A stretch of DNA of 64,000 nucleotides from Burkholderia metallica (GCF_902832845.1 NZ_CADFDB010000010.1:289909-353908), one strand, 5' to 3'; positions 29,189 to 38,074 are shown, numbered from the stretch's first letter. The notes: generated from the letters alone by a model not told the origin. Translations and numbers: made by a program.

Positions 29189-30109
29189 ATGAATGCAGCG
29201 CTTCCCGATATTTCCCTCACCGACGTCGCACCGGGCCGCCGCCCGCTCGACTGGGTCGGCATGCAGGGCATCGACCTGCCCGTCGCGGTGGCCGAGCCCG
29301 GCTGCCGGCGCGACGTGCATGCGCGCGCCGACGTGCAGGTCGATCTGCCCGCGCCGGATGTGAAAGGCATCCACATGTCGCGGCTGTACCGGCTGCTCGA
29401 CGGGCTCGGCGACGGCACCGCGCTGTCGCCGGCCGGCCTTCGGCGCGTGCTGCACGCGATGGTCGACAGCCACCGCGACTGCGACACGCGCAGTGCGCGG
29501 CTGCGGCTGCGCTTCGATTTGCTCGCGCGTCGCGCGGCGCTGGTGACCGACGGGCTGGCCGGGTGGAAGGCCTATCCGGTCCGGATCGACGCGACGTTGA
29601 CGGGCGCCAGGTTCGAGCTGCGCGCGCAGGTGACGGCCGTCTATTCGTCGACGTGCCCGTGCTCGGCCGCGCTGTCGCGGCACTGGGTCGAACAGGCGTT
29701 CCTCGCGGCGTTCGGCCGCGACGAGCGCGTCGAGCCGGCGGCGGTCGCCGCGTGGTTGAAGCGGCATGCGACGGCGGCCACGCCGCATAGCCAGCGCAGC
29801 GAGGCCGTCGTCAGCGTGGCGTTGCCCGCCGATGGCGCGACGCTGGGGCTGATCGACCTGATCGATCGCATCGAGTACGCGCTCGGCACGCCGGTGCAGA
29901 CGGCCGTCAAGCGCGCGGACGAGCAGGCGTTCGCGGTGCTGAACGGCGAAAACCTGATGTTCGTCGAGGATGCCGCGCGCCGGGTCCAGGCCGCGCTGGA
30001 CGGCCGCCACGCGGACCCGCGCGTGCACGTGCGCCATCTGGAAAGCCTGCATCCGCACGATGCGGTGGCCTGGGCCGCGCCGGTTCGCGAAGGTGCTAAC
30101 GCGTGCTGA
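29189..30109 (+). CDS. folE2: GTP cyclohydrolase FolE2 (type IB)
   Basis: This 306-residue enzyme would convert GTP to 7,8-dihydroneopterin triphosphate, the first step of folate (and queuosine) synthesis. FolE2 can use metals other than zinc and replaces zinc-dependent FolE in starved cells. Family features are [14 protein letters not shown] near residue 57, the metal/catalytic cysteine motif STCPCS (Cys156, Cys158), PHSQRS near 195, and a C-terminal [14 protein letters not shown] helix. ATG 29189 is preferred (MNAALPDI); ATG 29159 is possible. It lies 60 bases after zigA and overlaps the next gene by seven bases. Confidence 0.9.
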   Translation: MNAALPDISLTDVAPGRRPLDWVGMQGIDLPVAVAEPGCRRDVHARADVQVDLPAPDVKGIHMSRLYRLLDGLGDGTALSPAGLRRVLHAMVDSHRDCDTRSARLRLRFDLLARRAALVTDGLAGWKAYPVRIDATLTGARFELRAQVTAVYSSTCPCSAALSRHWVEQAFLAAFGRDERVEPAAVAAWLKRHATAATPHSQRSEAVVSVALPADGATLGLIDLIDRIEYALGTPVQTAVKRADEQAFAVLNGENLMFVEDAARRVQAALDGRHADPRVHVRHLESLHPHDAVAWAAPVREGANAC

Positions 30110-30681
30110 TCCGCAAGCTGTTCCGGTTCGAGAACGCGCATGTCGTGCGCGGCTGCAGCACGCGGCGCTGCTCGCATTCGATCCACGGCCATTCGTACCG
30201 CGTCGAGCTGCTGCTCGAAGCGCATGCGCTGGATCACGGGCAGATGATCTACGACTTCGGGCTGCTCAAGGGCGACGTGCGCGAGCTGATCGACGCGTTC
30301 GACCATGCAGTGACGCTGTGGTCGGATGACGCCCCGGACTATCTCGACAGCATGCGCCGGCATTCCGAGCGCTGGGTGCTGCTGCCCGTGTCGCCGAGCG
30401 CCGAGCAGTTCTCGCGCGTGTTCTTTCGCCTCGTCGATGCGGCGCTGTCGTGCACCCGCATGGCGAACGGCGAAGGCGACGTACGGCTGCATTCGGTCAT
30501 CGTTCACGAGACCGAGACCGGCTACGCGCAGTGCTTTCGCGACGATGCGTTCAACCCGCGCATGGGCCGCATCGACCTGGACGCGATCGTGTTCGCGCCG
30601 GCCATCGCCGGCCAGTGGCGCGATCCGGGCATGTTCGAGCGGATCAGGCGCGGCCGTCCCATTTCAACGCAGGAATCCTGA
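30103..30681 (+). CDS. 6-carboxytetrahydropterin/6-pyruvoyl-tetrahydropterin synthase family protein
   Basis: A 192-residue T-fold protein of the PTPS/QueD family starting with GTG inside the end of folE2. Zinc ligands are visible as His13 (FENAH) and His28/His30 (HGHSY), with a candidate catalytic Cys at 18 or 23. It is longer than E. coli QueD (about 120 residues), with an insertion in the middle and an extra C-terminal 40 residues ([14 protein letters not shown]). It may use the FolE2 product, either in pterin or queuosine metabolism, and may be a paralogue adapted to low zinc; that role is inferred from the operon. Confidence 0.85.
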   Translation: MLIRKLFRFENAHVVRGCSTRRCSHSIHGHSYRVELLLEAHALDHGQMIYDFGLLKGDVRELIDAFDHAVTLWSDDAPDYLDSMRRHSERWVLLPVSPSAEQFSRVFFRLVDAALSCTRMANGEGDVRLHSVIVHETETGYAQCFRDDAFNPRMGRIDLDAIVFAPAIAGQWRDPGMFERIRRGRPISTQES

Positions 30682-31241
30682 TGATCAGAAAGAACCCGCG
30701 CGGCGACCTGCCGCAGATTCACCCGAGCGCCTTCGTCGATCCGACCGCCATTCTGTGCGGGCTCGTGATCGTCGAGGAGAACGTGTTCATCGGCCCGTAC
30801 GCGGTGATCCGCGCCGACGAAACGGACGCAGGCGGTCAGATCGCACCGATCGTGATCGGTGCGCATTCGAACATCCAGGACGGTGTGGTGATCCATTCGA
30901 AGTCGGGCGCGAGCGTGACCATCGGCCAGCATACGTCGATCGCGCATCGCGCGATCGTCCACGGGCCGTGCAAGGTCGGCAACGGCGTGTTCGTCGGCTT
31001 CAACAGCGTGCTGTTCAACTGCACGATCGACGACGGCTGCGTGGTGCGCTACAACGCGGTCGTCGACGGCTGCCATCTGCCGCCGGGCTTCTACGTGCGT
31101 TCGACCGAGCGCATCGGGCCGGAAACCGATCTGGCCGCGTTGCCGCAGGTGACGGCCGACGCGAGCGATTTCTCCGAAGATGTTGCACGCACGAACAACG
31201 CGCTGGTGCTGGGTTACAAGCACATCCAGAACGAGTTCTGA
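30681..31241 (+). CDS. Gamma-class carbonic anhydrase-like hexapeptide-repeat protein
   Basis: A 186-residue left-handed beta-helix protein built from hexapeptide repeats (VFIGPYAVI, PIVIGAHSNI, VTIGQHTSI, KVGNGVFVG). Candidate metal ligands His72, His89 and His94 and the conserved Arg44/Asp46 pair of gamma-carbonic anhydrases are present. The C-terminal helix DVARTNNALVLGYKHIQ packs on the trimer. Gamma enzymes can function with iron or cobalt, which would suit replacement of a zinc beta-enzyme during zinc starvation. Its ATG overlaps the preceding TGA by one base. Confidence 0.88.
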   Translation: MIRKNPRGDLPQIHPSAFVDPTAILCGLVIVEENVFIGPYAVIRADETDAGGQIAPIVIGAHSNIQDGVVIHSKSGASVTIGQHTSIAHRAIVHGPCKVGNGVFVGFNSVLFNCTIDDGCVVRYNAVVDGCHLPPGFYVRSTERIGPETDLAALPQVTADASDFSEDVARTNNALVLGYKHIQNEF

Positions 31242-31244
31242 ATC

Positions 31245-32621
31245 ATGGGCGAACCGATTCGACGTGAAGGGCGCGCGAGCGACGCGCTGAAGCGACGTCA
31301 CGCCGACCTGCTCGTGTGCGGCGGCACGGCGATGACGCCCAACGGCGCGGAGCGGATCGACATCGCGTGCGTGGACGGCCGCGTCGTCGCGCTGGGCGCG
31401 CTGCACGGCACCTGGAGCGCCGATGTCCTGCTGAATGCCGGCGGCCTGCATGTGCTGCCGGGCGTCGTCGACAGCCAGGTGCATTTCCGCGAGCCTGGCC
31501 TCACGCACAAGGAGACCATCGAGGCCGGTACACGCGGCGCAGTGCTCGGCGGCGTCACGACGATCTTCGAGATGCCGAACACGCATCCGCTGACGCTGAA
31601 CGCGGAGGATCTGCAGGCGAAGCTGGATCTCGCGCGCGGCCGTGCGTGGTGCGACTACGCGTTCTACATCGGCGGTTCGGCCGCGAACGCCGAGCGGTTG
31701 CCGGCGCTCGAAAACCTGCCGGGCTGCGCGGGCGTGAAGGTCTTCATGGGCAGCTCGTTCGGCGATCTGCTGGCCGACGACGAAGCCGTGTTGCGCCGGA
31801 TCGTGCGCAACGGGCGGCGACGCATGGCCGTCCACGCGGAGGACGAGGCGCGGCTGCGCGAGCGCCGCGCGCTCGTCGACGCGAGCGGCGACGTGCGCGA
31901 TCATCCTCGCTGGCGCGACGAGGAAAGCGCGCTGGCCGCGACGCGGCGCATCGTCGGGCTGGCTGCCGAGACGGGGCGGCGGCTGCATGTGCTGCACGTG
32001 TCGACCGCGCAGGAAATGGCGTTCCTCGAGCGGCACCGGCATCGCGTGACGGTCGAGGTCACGCCGCATCACCTGAGCCTATCCGCGCCCGATTGCTACG
32101 AACGGCTCGGCACGTTCGCGCAGATGAATCCGCCAGTGCGCGAGCGGCATCATCAGGATGCACTGTGGCAGGCCGTTCGCGACGGCGTGGTCGACGTGAT
32201 CGGCAGCGATCACGCGCCGCATACGCGCGACGAAAAGCGCCGCCCGTATCCGCAGTCGCCGAGCGGGATGACCGGTGTGCAGACGCTGCTGCCGCTGATG
32301 CTCGATCACGTGCATGCTGGGCGCCTGAGCCTCGAACGGCTGGTTGACCTGACCAGCGCCGGGCCGGCGCGCATCTTCGGCATCGAGGGGAAGGGGCGCA
32401 TCGCGATCGGCTACGACGCGGATTTCAGCATCGTCGACCTGCACGCGCGGCGGATCATCCGCGACGAATGGATCGCCAGCGTGAGCGGCTGGACGCCTTA
32501 CGACGGCTGCGCGGTGACGGGCTGGCCCGTGCATACGGTCGTGCGCGGGCAGGTCGTCGTGCGCGACGGTGTGTTGAACGGCGAGCCGGCGGGGCAGCCT
32601 GTCACGTTTCTGGATGCCTAG
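31245..32621 (+). CDS. pyrC: Dihydroorotase (amidohydrolase), zinc-starvation operon paralogue
   Basis: A 458-residue amidohydrolase of the dihydroorotase family (pyrimidine synthesis, ring closure of carbamoyl-aspartate). Motifs are DSQVHFREPG near 76-85, the bridging Lys165 (GVKVFMGSS), His197 (AVHAED), His251 (VLHVST) and catalytic Asp322 (GSDHAPHT). The first His of the usual HxH motif is Gln78, a variant known in part of the family. Linked to zigA, folE2 and a gamma-carbonic anhydrase, it is probably a backup enzyme for low zinc, like the Zur-controlled pyrC paralogue of Pseudomonas. It ends overlapping the convergent lrp gene by four bases. Confidence 0.85.
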   Translation: MGEPIRREGRASDALKRRHADLLVCGGTAMTPNGAERIDIACVDGRVVALGALHGTWSADVLLNAGGLHVLPGVVDSQVHFREPGLTHKETIEAGTRGAVLGGVTTIFEMPNTHPLTLNAEDLQAKLDLARGRAWCDYAFYIGGSAANAERLPALENLPGCAGVKVFMGSSFGDLLADDEAVLRRIVRNGRRRMAVHAEDEARLRERRALVDASGDVRDHPRWRDEESALAATRRIVGLAAETGRRLHVLHVSTAQEMAFLERHRHRVTVEVTPHHLSLSAPDCYERLGTFAQMNPPVRERHHQDALWQAVRDGVVDVIGSDHAPHTRDEKRRPYPQSPSGMTGVQTLLPLMLDHVHAGRLSLERLVDLTSAGPARIFGIEGKGRIAIGYDADFSIVDLHARRIIRDEWIASVSGWTPYDGCAVTGWPVHTVVRGQVVVRDGVLNGEPAGQPVTFLDA

Positions 32622-33082
32622 ATCGGCAGGCGCACCGTCTGCTTGATGCGCTTCAGCGGAATCTCGGTTTCGACGTTGCGTACGCCTTCGATCTGCGTGA
32701 GCGTTTCCATCTGGAAGCGCTGATAGTCGTCGAGATCCCGCGCGATCACGCGCAGCAGGTAATCGTAGCTGCCGGCCATCAGGTGGCATTCGAGGACTTC
32801 GGGCGCCTGCTCCATTTCGCGTGCGAAGCGCTCGACCGTCTTCTTGTCCTGGCGCTCCAGCGTGACACGCACGAATGCCGTGAACCTCAGGTCGACGGCG
32901 GCGGGGTTCAGCAGCGCGACATAGGCGTCGATCACGCCCTGCTCTTCGAGCAGGTGAACGCGGCGCAGGCAAGGCGTGGCCGAGAGTCCGGCCTGTTGCG
33001 CGAGTTCGGCATTCGTCTGGTTCGAATTCTGTTGCAACGCGCGCAGAATGCGCCGGTCGATCGCGTCCAGTTTGGTTGGCAT
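32618..33082 (-). CDS. Lrp/AsnC-family transcriptional regulator
   Basis: A 154-residue Lrp-type regulator with an N-terminal helix-turn-helix (residues 5-60; LRALQQNSNQTNAELAQQAGLS, then PCLRRVHLLEEQGVI) and a C-terminal RAM ligand-binding domain (about 70-145) ending in the conserved IKQTVRLPI. It is convergent with pyrC and divergent from a LysE-family exporter, 167 bases away, a classic pairing in which an amino acid induces its own exporter. Two dyads in the intergenic region are candidate binding sites. Confidence 0.88.
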   Translation of the reverse strand: MPTKLDAIDRRILRALQQNSNQTNAELAQQAGLSATPCLRRVHLLEEQGVIDAYVALLNPAAVDLRFTAFVRVTLERQDKKTVERFAREMEQAPEVLECHLMAGSYDYLLRVIARDLDDYQRFQMETLTQIEGVRNVETEIPLKRIKQTVRLPI

Positions 33083-33107
33083 TTTTCACTACCATCAATG
33101 CGGATGC

Positions 33108-33139
33108 TAGAGAATAGCTCTAAATTCGGCATTTCGAAT
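33108..33139. promoter_or_regulatory. Two dyads between lrp and lysE, candidate Lrp sites
   Basis: TAGAG-AATAG-CTCTA (33108-33122) is a perfect 15-bp inverted repeat, the length expected of an Lrp half-turn box. A second inverted repeat, ATTCG-N6-CGAAT, follows at 33124-33139, so the centres are about 16 bases apart. Confidence 0.45.
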
Positions 33140-33249
33140 AGCCAAACACGCATCCAATCTCCACCGCAACGCGCCGATAATCTGACGACCGGCCGGCCTG
33201 TGCGATGCGCGCGATTCCCGTTCCGGCCGTCCCCTTCAGGAGATCTCCC

Positions 33250-33876
33250 ATGCTGCACGTATCCTGGCTGCCGTTCATCGCCACGTCCCTTCTGATCATC
33301 GTCACGCCGGGCCAGGACATGGTGCTCGTGATGTCGCGCACGCTGTCCGGCGGCACGCGCGCCGGCCTCGTGACGGCGGCGGGCGTCAGCGTCGGGCTGC
33401 TCGTGCACACGATGCTCGCGACGCTCGGGCTGGGTGCACTTCTTCAGGCATCCGAATGGTTGTTCACCGCGCTGAAGGTGGTCGGCGCGCTGTACCTGCT
33501 GTATCTCGGCATCACGCTGCTGCGTTCGTCGGGCGAGCTCACGCTCGCAAGCAGCCGCGGCGCGCCGGAATCGCGGTTGCGCACGATCGCGCAAGGCGCG
33601 CTGTCCAACGTGTCGAATCCGAAGGTTGCGCTCTTCTACCTGGCGTTCCTGCCGCAGTTCGTTCCCGCGGGCGCCGCGCATCCGATGCTGTCGCTGTTCG
33701 TGCTGGGCGCGACGTTCGCCGGCCTGACGTTTCTCGTCAAGGGGCCGGTCGCGCTGTTCGCCGGCCTGCTGTCGGCGTCGATCCGCCGTAACCCGCGCAT
33801 CCTGACCCGCATGCACCGCGTCAGCGGTGTGGTTCTGCTGGCGCTTGGCGTCAAGCTGGCGTTCGAGCGCCGCTGA
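33250..33876 (+). CDS. LysE/RhtB-family amino-acid exporter
   Basis: A 208-residue membrane protein with six predicted helices of the LysE family (RhtB branch). The signature ITPGQDM-like segment (VTPGQDMVLVMSRTLSGG, residues 17-34), AAGVSVGLLVHTMLATLGL and the central ALSNVSNPKVALFYLAFLPQFV are all present. AGGAG precedes ATG 33250. It probably exports an amino acid or homoserine lactone-like compound under control of the divergent Lrp gene. Confidence 0.9.
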   Translation: MLHVSWLPFIATSLLIIVTPGQDMVLVMSRTLSGGTRAGLVTAAGVSVGLLVHTMLATLGLGALLQASEWLFTALKVVGALYLLYLGITLLRSSGELTLASSRGAPESRLRTIAQGALSNVSNPKVALFYLAFLPQFVPAGAAHPMLSLFVLGATFAGLTFLVKGPVALFAGLLSASIRRNPRILTRMHRVSGVVLLALGVKLAFERR

Positions 33877-33882
33877 TGGCAG

Positions 33883-34731
33883 TCATTGCGCCGGCAACGC
33901 GTCCGCCAGCGCCCGCATCGCGTCCACCGTCTCCGGGTTCGCCGGAAAGAACGCCTCGATCGCGAGTTCCGACAGCGTCACGTCGACGGGCGTGCCGAAC
34001 ACCGTCGTCGTGCTGAAGAACGTCAGTTCGCCGGCTGCCGTGCGCAGCCGCAGCGGCACGGCGATTTCCGCGAAGTCGGTGCGGGCATGCGTGTCGTCGG
34101 GCTGGCCGGCCGGCGCCGGATACGCGGCGAGTTCGTCGCGCAGCGTGTGCAGCGTGCGGTCGCCGCTCGCATCGATCTGCCGCTGCAGCCGATGCAGGAT
34201 GTGCGCGCGCCATTCGTGCCAGTTGACGATCTGCGGCGCGAGGCCGTCCGGATGCAGGCTCAGCCGCAGCACGTTGACGGGCGGCTGAAGCAGCGCGGGG
34301 GCGGCCTGCGCGACCAGCGCGCCGAGCATCCGGTTCGCGGCGAGCAGCGTCCAGTGACGGTCCACCGCAAGCGCCGGATACGGCTCGTGGCCGCGCAGCA
34401 CGGCTTCGACCGCATGGCGCGCGGCATCGAGTTGCGGGTCCGAAAACGGCCGTTCGCGAAACAGCGGCGCGAAGCCGGCCGCGACGAGCAGCGCGTTGCG
34501 CTCGCGCAGCGGCACGTCGAGGCGTTCCGCGAGATGCAGCACCATCTCGCGACTCGGCTGCGCACGGCCCGATTCGACGAAGCTCAGGTGGCGCGCGGAC
34601 ACGTCCGCATCGAGCGCGAGCGCCATCTGGCTCAGGCGCCGGCGTTGCCGCCACGTGCGCAGCAGCGGGCCGATACCGGACGGGCGGCCGGCGGACGGGG
34701 CGGGCGAATGGAGGGCGGCGGTCGGGTTCAT
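33883..34731 (-). CDS. XRE-family regulator with MmyB-like ligand-binding domain
   Basis: A 282-residue regulator. A Cro/C1 helix-turn-helix lies at about residues 20-75 (RQRRRLSQMALALDADVSARHLSFVE), followed by a C-terminal MmyB-type domain (about 95-270), a PAS-like fold that binds fatty acids in characterised members. MNPTAAL at ATG 34731 is preferred over an upstream in-frame ATG. It is divergent from the DUF2167 gene and almost abuts the exporter gene tail to tail, so its target is not certain. Confidence 0.85.
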   Translation of the reverse strand: MNPTAALHSPAPSAGRPSGIGPLLRTWRQRRRLSQMALALDADVSARHLSFVESGRAQPSREMVLHLAERLDVPLRERNALLVAAGFAPLFRERPFSDPQLDAARHAVEAVLRGHEPYPALAVDRHWTLLAANRMLGALVAQAAPALLQPPVNVLRLSLHPDGLAPQIVNWHEWRAHILHRLQRQIDASGDRTLHTLRDELAAYPAPAGQPDDTHARTDFAEIAVPLRLRTAAGELTFFSTTTVFGTPVDVTLSELAIEAFFPANPETVDAMRALADALPAQ

Positions 34732-34926
34732 GGTGCAGATGATAGGCAATCCCGCGCGCGTTGGGCATTACCTGCGACGTAAGCATCGCGCCGTTGCCGG
34801 ACGCGTCGCGGCGCTGCGTTACCATAGCTCCCGTGCCAACTGAGAGACGCTGCCGGATCCGCGATCGAAAACGCCCGGGCCGGTGCCGTGCATATTTGCG
34901 ACAAGGCATTCCAGGGGAATCCAACA

Positions 34927-35880
34927 ATGAAAAAAACAGCCGTCCGGCTCGCCTGCGTGGCGACGCTTGCATTCGCCGTGACCACCGGCCACGCGCAGAC
35001 CGAAGCCGCGCAGGTGGAAATGCGCGCCGCTGCCGCGGCCGCCAACGACGCGGTCGTGAAGGGTCCGACCGACATCGACGTGAAACACGAAGCCGTGCTG
35101 AAGCTGAAAGCCGGCGAATCGTTCGTGCCGGCCGCCGAAGCCGGCCGCTACCTGCGCTCGATGGGCAACTCGATCGACGAATCGAAGCTGGTCGGCCTCG
35201 TGCTGCCCGACGATCCGGACGCCGACTGGATCTCGGTCGTGTCGTTCGAGCCGAGCGGCTACATCCGCGACGACGATGCGAAGGACTGGAAGCCCGACGA
35301 CCTGCTGAAGAGCCTGCAGGCCGGCACCGAGGAAAACAACCCGGCGCGCAAGGAGCGCGGCCTGCCCGAAACCGAGGTGGTCGGCTGGGCAAAGGCGCCC
35401 GCGTACGACGCGGCCACGCACCGGCTCGTGTGGTCCGCGATCATCCGCGAGAAGGGGGCGGCGCCGAACGCCGGGAACGACGGCGTGAATTACCGGACGC
35501 TCGTGCTCGGCCGCGACGGCTACCTGTCGCTGACGATGGCGTCGACGCTCGCCGACCTGCCGAAATACAAGGGGGCGGCCGACGAGCTGCTGTCGAACAT
35601 CCGCTTCAACGACGGCAAGCGCTACGCCGATTTCAACCAGTCGACCGACCACGTCGCCGAGTACGGCCTTGCGGCGCTGATCGTCGGCGTCGGCGCGAAG
35701 AAGCTCGGCCTGCTCGCGCTGATCGGCGCGTTCGCGGTGAAGTTCTTCAAGATCGGCGCGGTTGCGCTGCTGGCCGGCGGCGCGGCGCTGAAGCGCTTCT
35801 TCGGGCGCAAGCCGAAGGCGGCCGCGGTGCCGGCCGTCGCCGATGCGTCCGACGTATCCGGCGCGGAGCGCAAGGAATGA
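34927..35880 (+). CDS. DUF2167 domain-containing membrane protein
   Basis: A 317-residue protein of the DUF2167 family, whose function is unknown. A signal peptide ends near TTGHAQTEA, then an exported domain of about 210 residues (GWAKAPAYDAATHRLVWS, NYRTLVLGRDGYLSLTM), a pair of hydrophobic segments near 245-280 (AALIVGVGAKKLGLLALIGAFAV, FFKIGAVALLAGG) and a basic cytoplasmic tail FFGRKPKAA. Its stop overlaps the start of an M50-like protease gene (ATGA), so the two products are probably translationally coupled and may act together. Confidence 0.85.
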   Translation: MKKTAVRLACVATLAFAVTTGHAQTEAAQVEMRAAAAAANDAVVKGPTDIDVKHEAVLKLKAGESFVPAAEAGRYLRSMGNSIDESKLVGLVLPDDPDADWISVVSFEPSGYIRDDDAKDWKPDDLLKSLQAGTEENNPARKERGLPETEVVGWAKAPAYDAATHRLVWSAIIREKGAAPNAGNDGVNYRTLVLGRDGYLSLTMASTLADLPKYKGAADELLSNIRFNDGKRYADFNQSTDHVAEYGLAALIVGVGAKKLGLLALIGAFAVKFFKIGAVALLAGGAALKRFFGRKPKAAAVPAVADASDVSGAERKE

Positions 35881-36602
35881 CGAAGCTGCTGCTGCTGATC
35901 TTCGGCGGCCTCAAGCTCGGCAAGGTGCTCGTTTCGGCGGGCTCCATGCTGGCGTCGATCGCGGTCTATGCGCTGTTCTACGGCTGGCGGTTCGCGGCCG
36001 GTTTCGTCGCGCTGCTGCTGGTGCACGAGGCCGGTCACTACATCGCCGCGCAACGGCGCGGGCTCGACGTCGGGCTGCCGACCTTCATCCCGTTCGTCGG
36101 CGCGTGGATCCAGTTGAAGGAGATGCCGCACGACGCGGAAACCGAGGCGTACGTCGGGCTCGCCGGGCCGTTCGTCGGCACGCTCGGTGCGCTCGCCTGC
36201 TACGCGGCCGCGCGCCACGGCGACAGCAACCTGCTGCTCGCGCTGTCGTACACGGGCTTCTTCCTGAACCTGTTCAACATGATCCCGCTGTCGCCGTTCG
36301 ACGGCGGCCGGATCACCGCGGTGCTGTCGCCGCGCATCTGGTTCGCGGGCGTGCCGGTGCTGATCGCGCTGTTCGTCTATCGGCCGAGCCCGCTGCTGAT
36401 CGTGATGGCGATCCTCGCGCTGCCGCAGCTGAAACGCGCATGGCGCTACGATCCCGACGCGCCGGAGAACCGCGTGTACTACGCGACGTCGATCGAGACG
36501 AAGACGACCTACGCGCTCTGCTACGTCGGCCTGCTCGCGTTCCTCGCATTGATGACGTCGGGCGTGCACGACATGCTGCGCGTCGCGCATTCGTCGACCT
36601 GA
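35877..36602 (+). CDS. M50 family (site-2 protease-like) membrane metalloprotease
   Basis: A 241-residue polytopic membrane protein with the M50 zinc motif HEAGH (near residues 44-48) in a membrane helix and the second motif NMIPLSPFDGG (near 138-148) whose Asp is the third ligand. There is no PDZ domain, and the predicted six-helix core resembles the minimal archaeal/bacterial SpoIVFB-like group. It overlaps the DUF2167 gene by four bases. The protein might cleave the DUF2167 partner within the membrane or use it as an anchor; both ideas are inferred from coupling only. Confidence 0.85.
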   Translation: MTKLLLLIFGGLKLGKVLVSAGSMLASIAVYALFYGWRFAAGFVALLLVHEAGHYIAAQRRGLDVGLPTFIPFVGAWIQLKEMPHDAETEAYVGLAGPFVGTLGALACYAAARHGDSNLLLALSYTGFFLNLFNMIPLSPFDGGRITAVLSPRIWFAGVPVLIALFVYRPSPLLIVMAILALPQLKRAWRYDPDAPENRVYYATSIETKTTYALCYVGLLAFLALMTSGVHDMLRVAHSST

Positions 36603-36616
36603 CGTCGGAGCGAGGT

Positions 36617-36656
36617 AAAAAAACGGCGGCCGCTCGTTACGCGGCCGCCGTTTTTT
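36617..36656. terminator. Bidirectional terminator between the M50 and MFS genes
   Basis: A 10-bp G/C stem (36624-36633 with 36641-36650, arm CGGCGGCCGC) with a 7-base loop is flanked by seven A on the left and six T on the right, so it can terminate transcription in both directions between the convergent genes. Confidence 0.88.
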
Positions 36657-36674
36657 GCACGCTTCCCGCCGGTG

Positions 36675-38060
36675 CTACGCGTCGCGATGACGCAGTTCGA
36701 CGCGCTTGATGTCCTTCACGATCACGAGATAGCTGAACACGGTGACGAGCGCGTTCAGCCCGACGAACACGAGCGCGCCGTTGAACGAGCCGCTCGCGCC
36801 GACGAGGTAGCCGATCGCGATCGGTGCGACGATGCCGGCCGTGTTGCCGAACATGTTGAACAGGCTGCCCGACAGGCCGATCGCTTCCTTCGGCGCGGTA
36901 TCGGCGACGACGGCCCAGCCGAGCGAGCCGATTCCCTTGCCGAAGAACGACACGGCCATCAGCACGATCACCAGCACTTCGCTGTCGACGTAATTGCAGC
37001 CGATGATCACCATCGACAGCGCCATCCCGCCGACGATCGGGATCTTGCGCGCGAGCGTGAGCGACACGCCGCGGCGAATCAGCCCGTCCGACAGCATCCC
37101 GCCGAGCACGCCGCCGAGGAACCCGCAGATCGCGGGCAGCGACGTCATGAAGCCGGCCTTCAGCAGCGACATCCCGCGCGCCTGCACCAGATAGATCGGG
37201 AACCACGTGAGGAAGAAGTAGGTGAGCACGTTCACGCAGTACTGGCCGAGGTACACGCCGATCAGCATCCGGTTCGACAGCAGCTGGCGCACGTAGTACC
37301 AGCCGGCCACGCGGCTGCCCTCCGAGCGCGAGCCGTTGCTGCCGCGCGCGGCGGTGGCGGAGCGCACCAGGCCGCCGCCCTGCTCGATATGCTCGAGTTC
37401 CGCGCGGTTCACGGCCGGATGGTCGGCCGGGTCCTTCACGACGCGCAGCCACAGGAACGCGAGCGCGATGCCGGCCAGGCCGAGCCACAGGTACACGTGG
37501 TGCCAGCCGTACGCATGCGTGAGCCACGCCATCAGCGGCGAGAACACGACGGCCGCGAAGTATTGCGCGGCGTTGAAGATCGCCGACGCCGTACCGCGCT
37601 CGGCGGTCGGGAACCAGCTCGCGACGACCTTCGCGTTCGCGGGAAACGCGGGCGCCTCGGCGATGCCGACCGCGAAGCGCATCGCGAACAGCGCGGCGAC
37701 CGCGAACGCGGCGCTGCCGCCGAGGCCGATCGTGCTTTGCAGCAGCGTGAACGCCGACCACAGGAAGATGCTGGCCGCATACACGCGCCGCGCGCCGAAA
37801 CGGTCGAGCAGCCAGCCGCTCGGCAGTTGCGCGAGCACGTACGCCCAGCTGAACGCCGAGAAGATGTAGCCCATCGTCACCGGATCGATGCCGAACGCCT
37901 GGCGGATCGGCGTGCCGGTGATCGACAGCGTCGCGCGATCCGCATAGTTGAGCGTCGTGACGACGAACAGCATCGCCAGGATCCAGTAGCGCACGGCGGT
38001 CCGGCGCGCGGTGCGCGCAAGATCGAGCGGAAGGTCGCGAGGGGAGGTCTGATTGGTCAC
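36675..38060 (-). CDS. gudP: MFS transporter, GudP-like D-glucarate/galactarate importer
   Basis: A 461-residue ACS-family transporter with twelve predicted helices. The helix-1 segment LNYADRATLSITGTPIRQAFGI, AFSWAYVLAQLPSGWLLDRFG and the C-terminal FNMFGNTAGIVAPIAIGYLVG resemble GudP, GarP and ExuT. It starts with GTG 38060 and diverges from the 2-oxoglutarate semialdehyde dehydrogenase gene, with kdgD and garD further downstream, so import of galactarate or glucarate is the likely role. A GntR-type operator-like motif lies about 15 bases upstream of the start. Confidence 0.87.
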   Translation of the reverse strand: MTNQTSPRDLPLDLARTARRTAVRYWILAMLFVVTTLNYADRATLSITGTPIRQAFGIDPVTMGYIFSAFSWAYVLAQLPSGWLLDRFGARRVYAASIFLWSAFTLLQSTIGLGGSAAFAVAALFAMRFAVGIAEAPAFPANAKVVASWFPTAERGTASAIFNAAQYFAAVVFSPLMAWLTHAYGWHHVYLWLGLAGIALAFLWLRVVKDPADHPAVNRAELEHIEQGGGLVRSATAARGSNGSRSEGSRVAGWYYVRQLLSNRMLIGVYLGQYCVNVLTYFFLTWFPIYLVQARGMSLLKAGFMTSLPAICGFLGGVLGGMLSDGLIRRGVSLTLARKIPIVGGMALSMVIIGCNYVDSEVLVIVLMAVSFFGKGIGSLGWAVVADTAPKEAIGLSGSLFNMFGNTAGIVAPIAIGYLVGASGSFNGALVFVGLNALVTVFSYLVIVKDIKRVELRHRDA

Positions 38061-38074
38061 TTTAAACGTACGTC

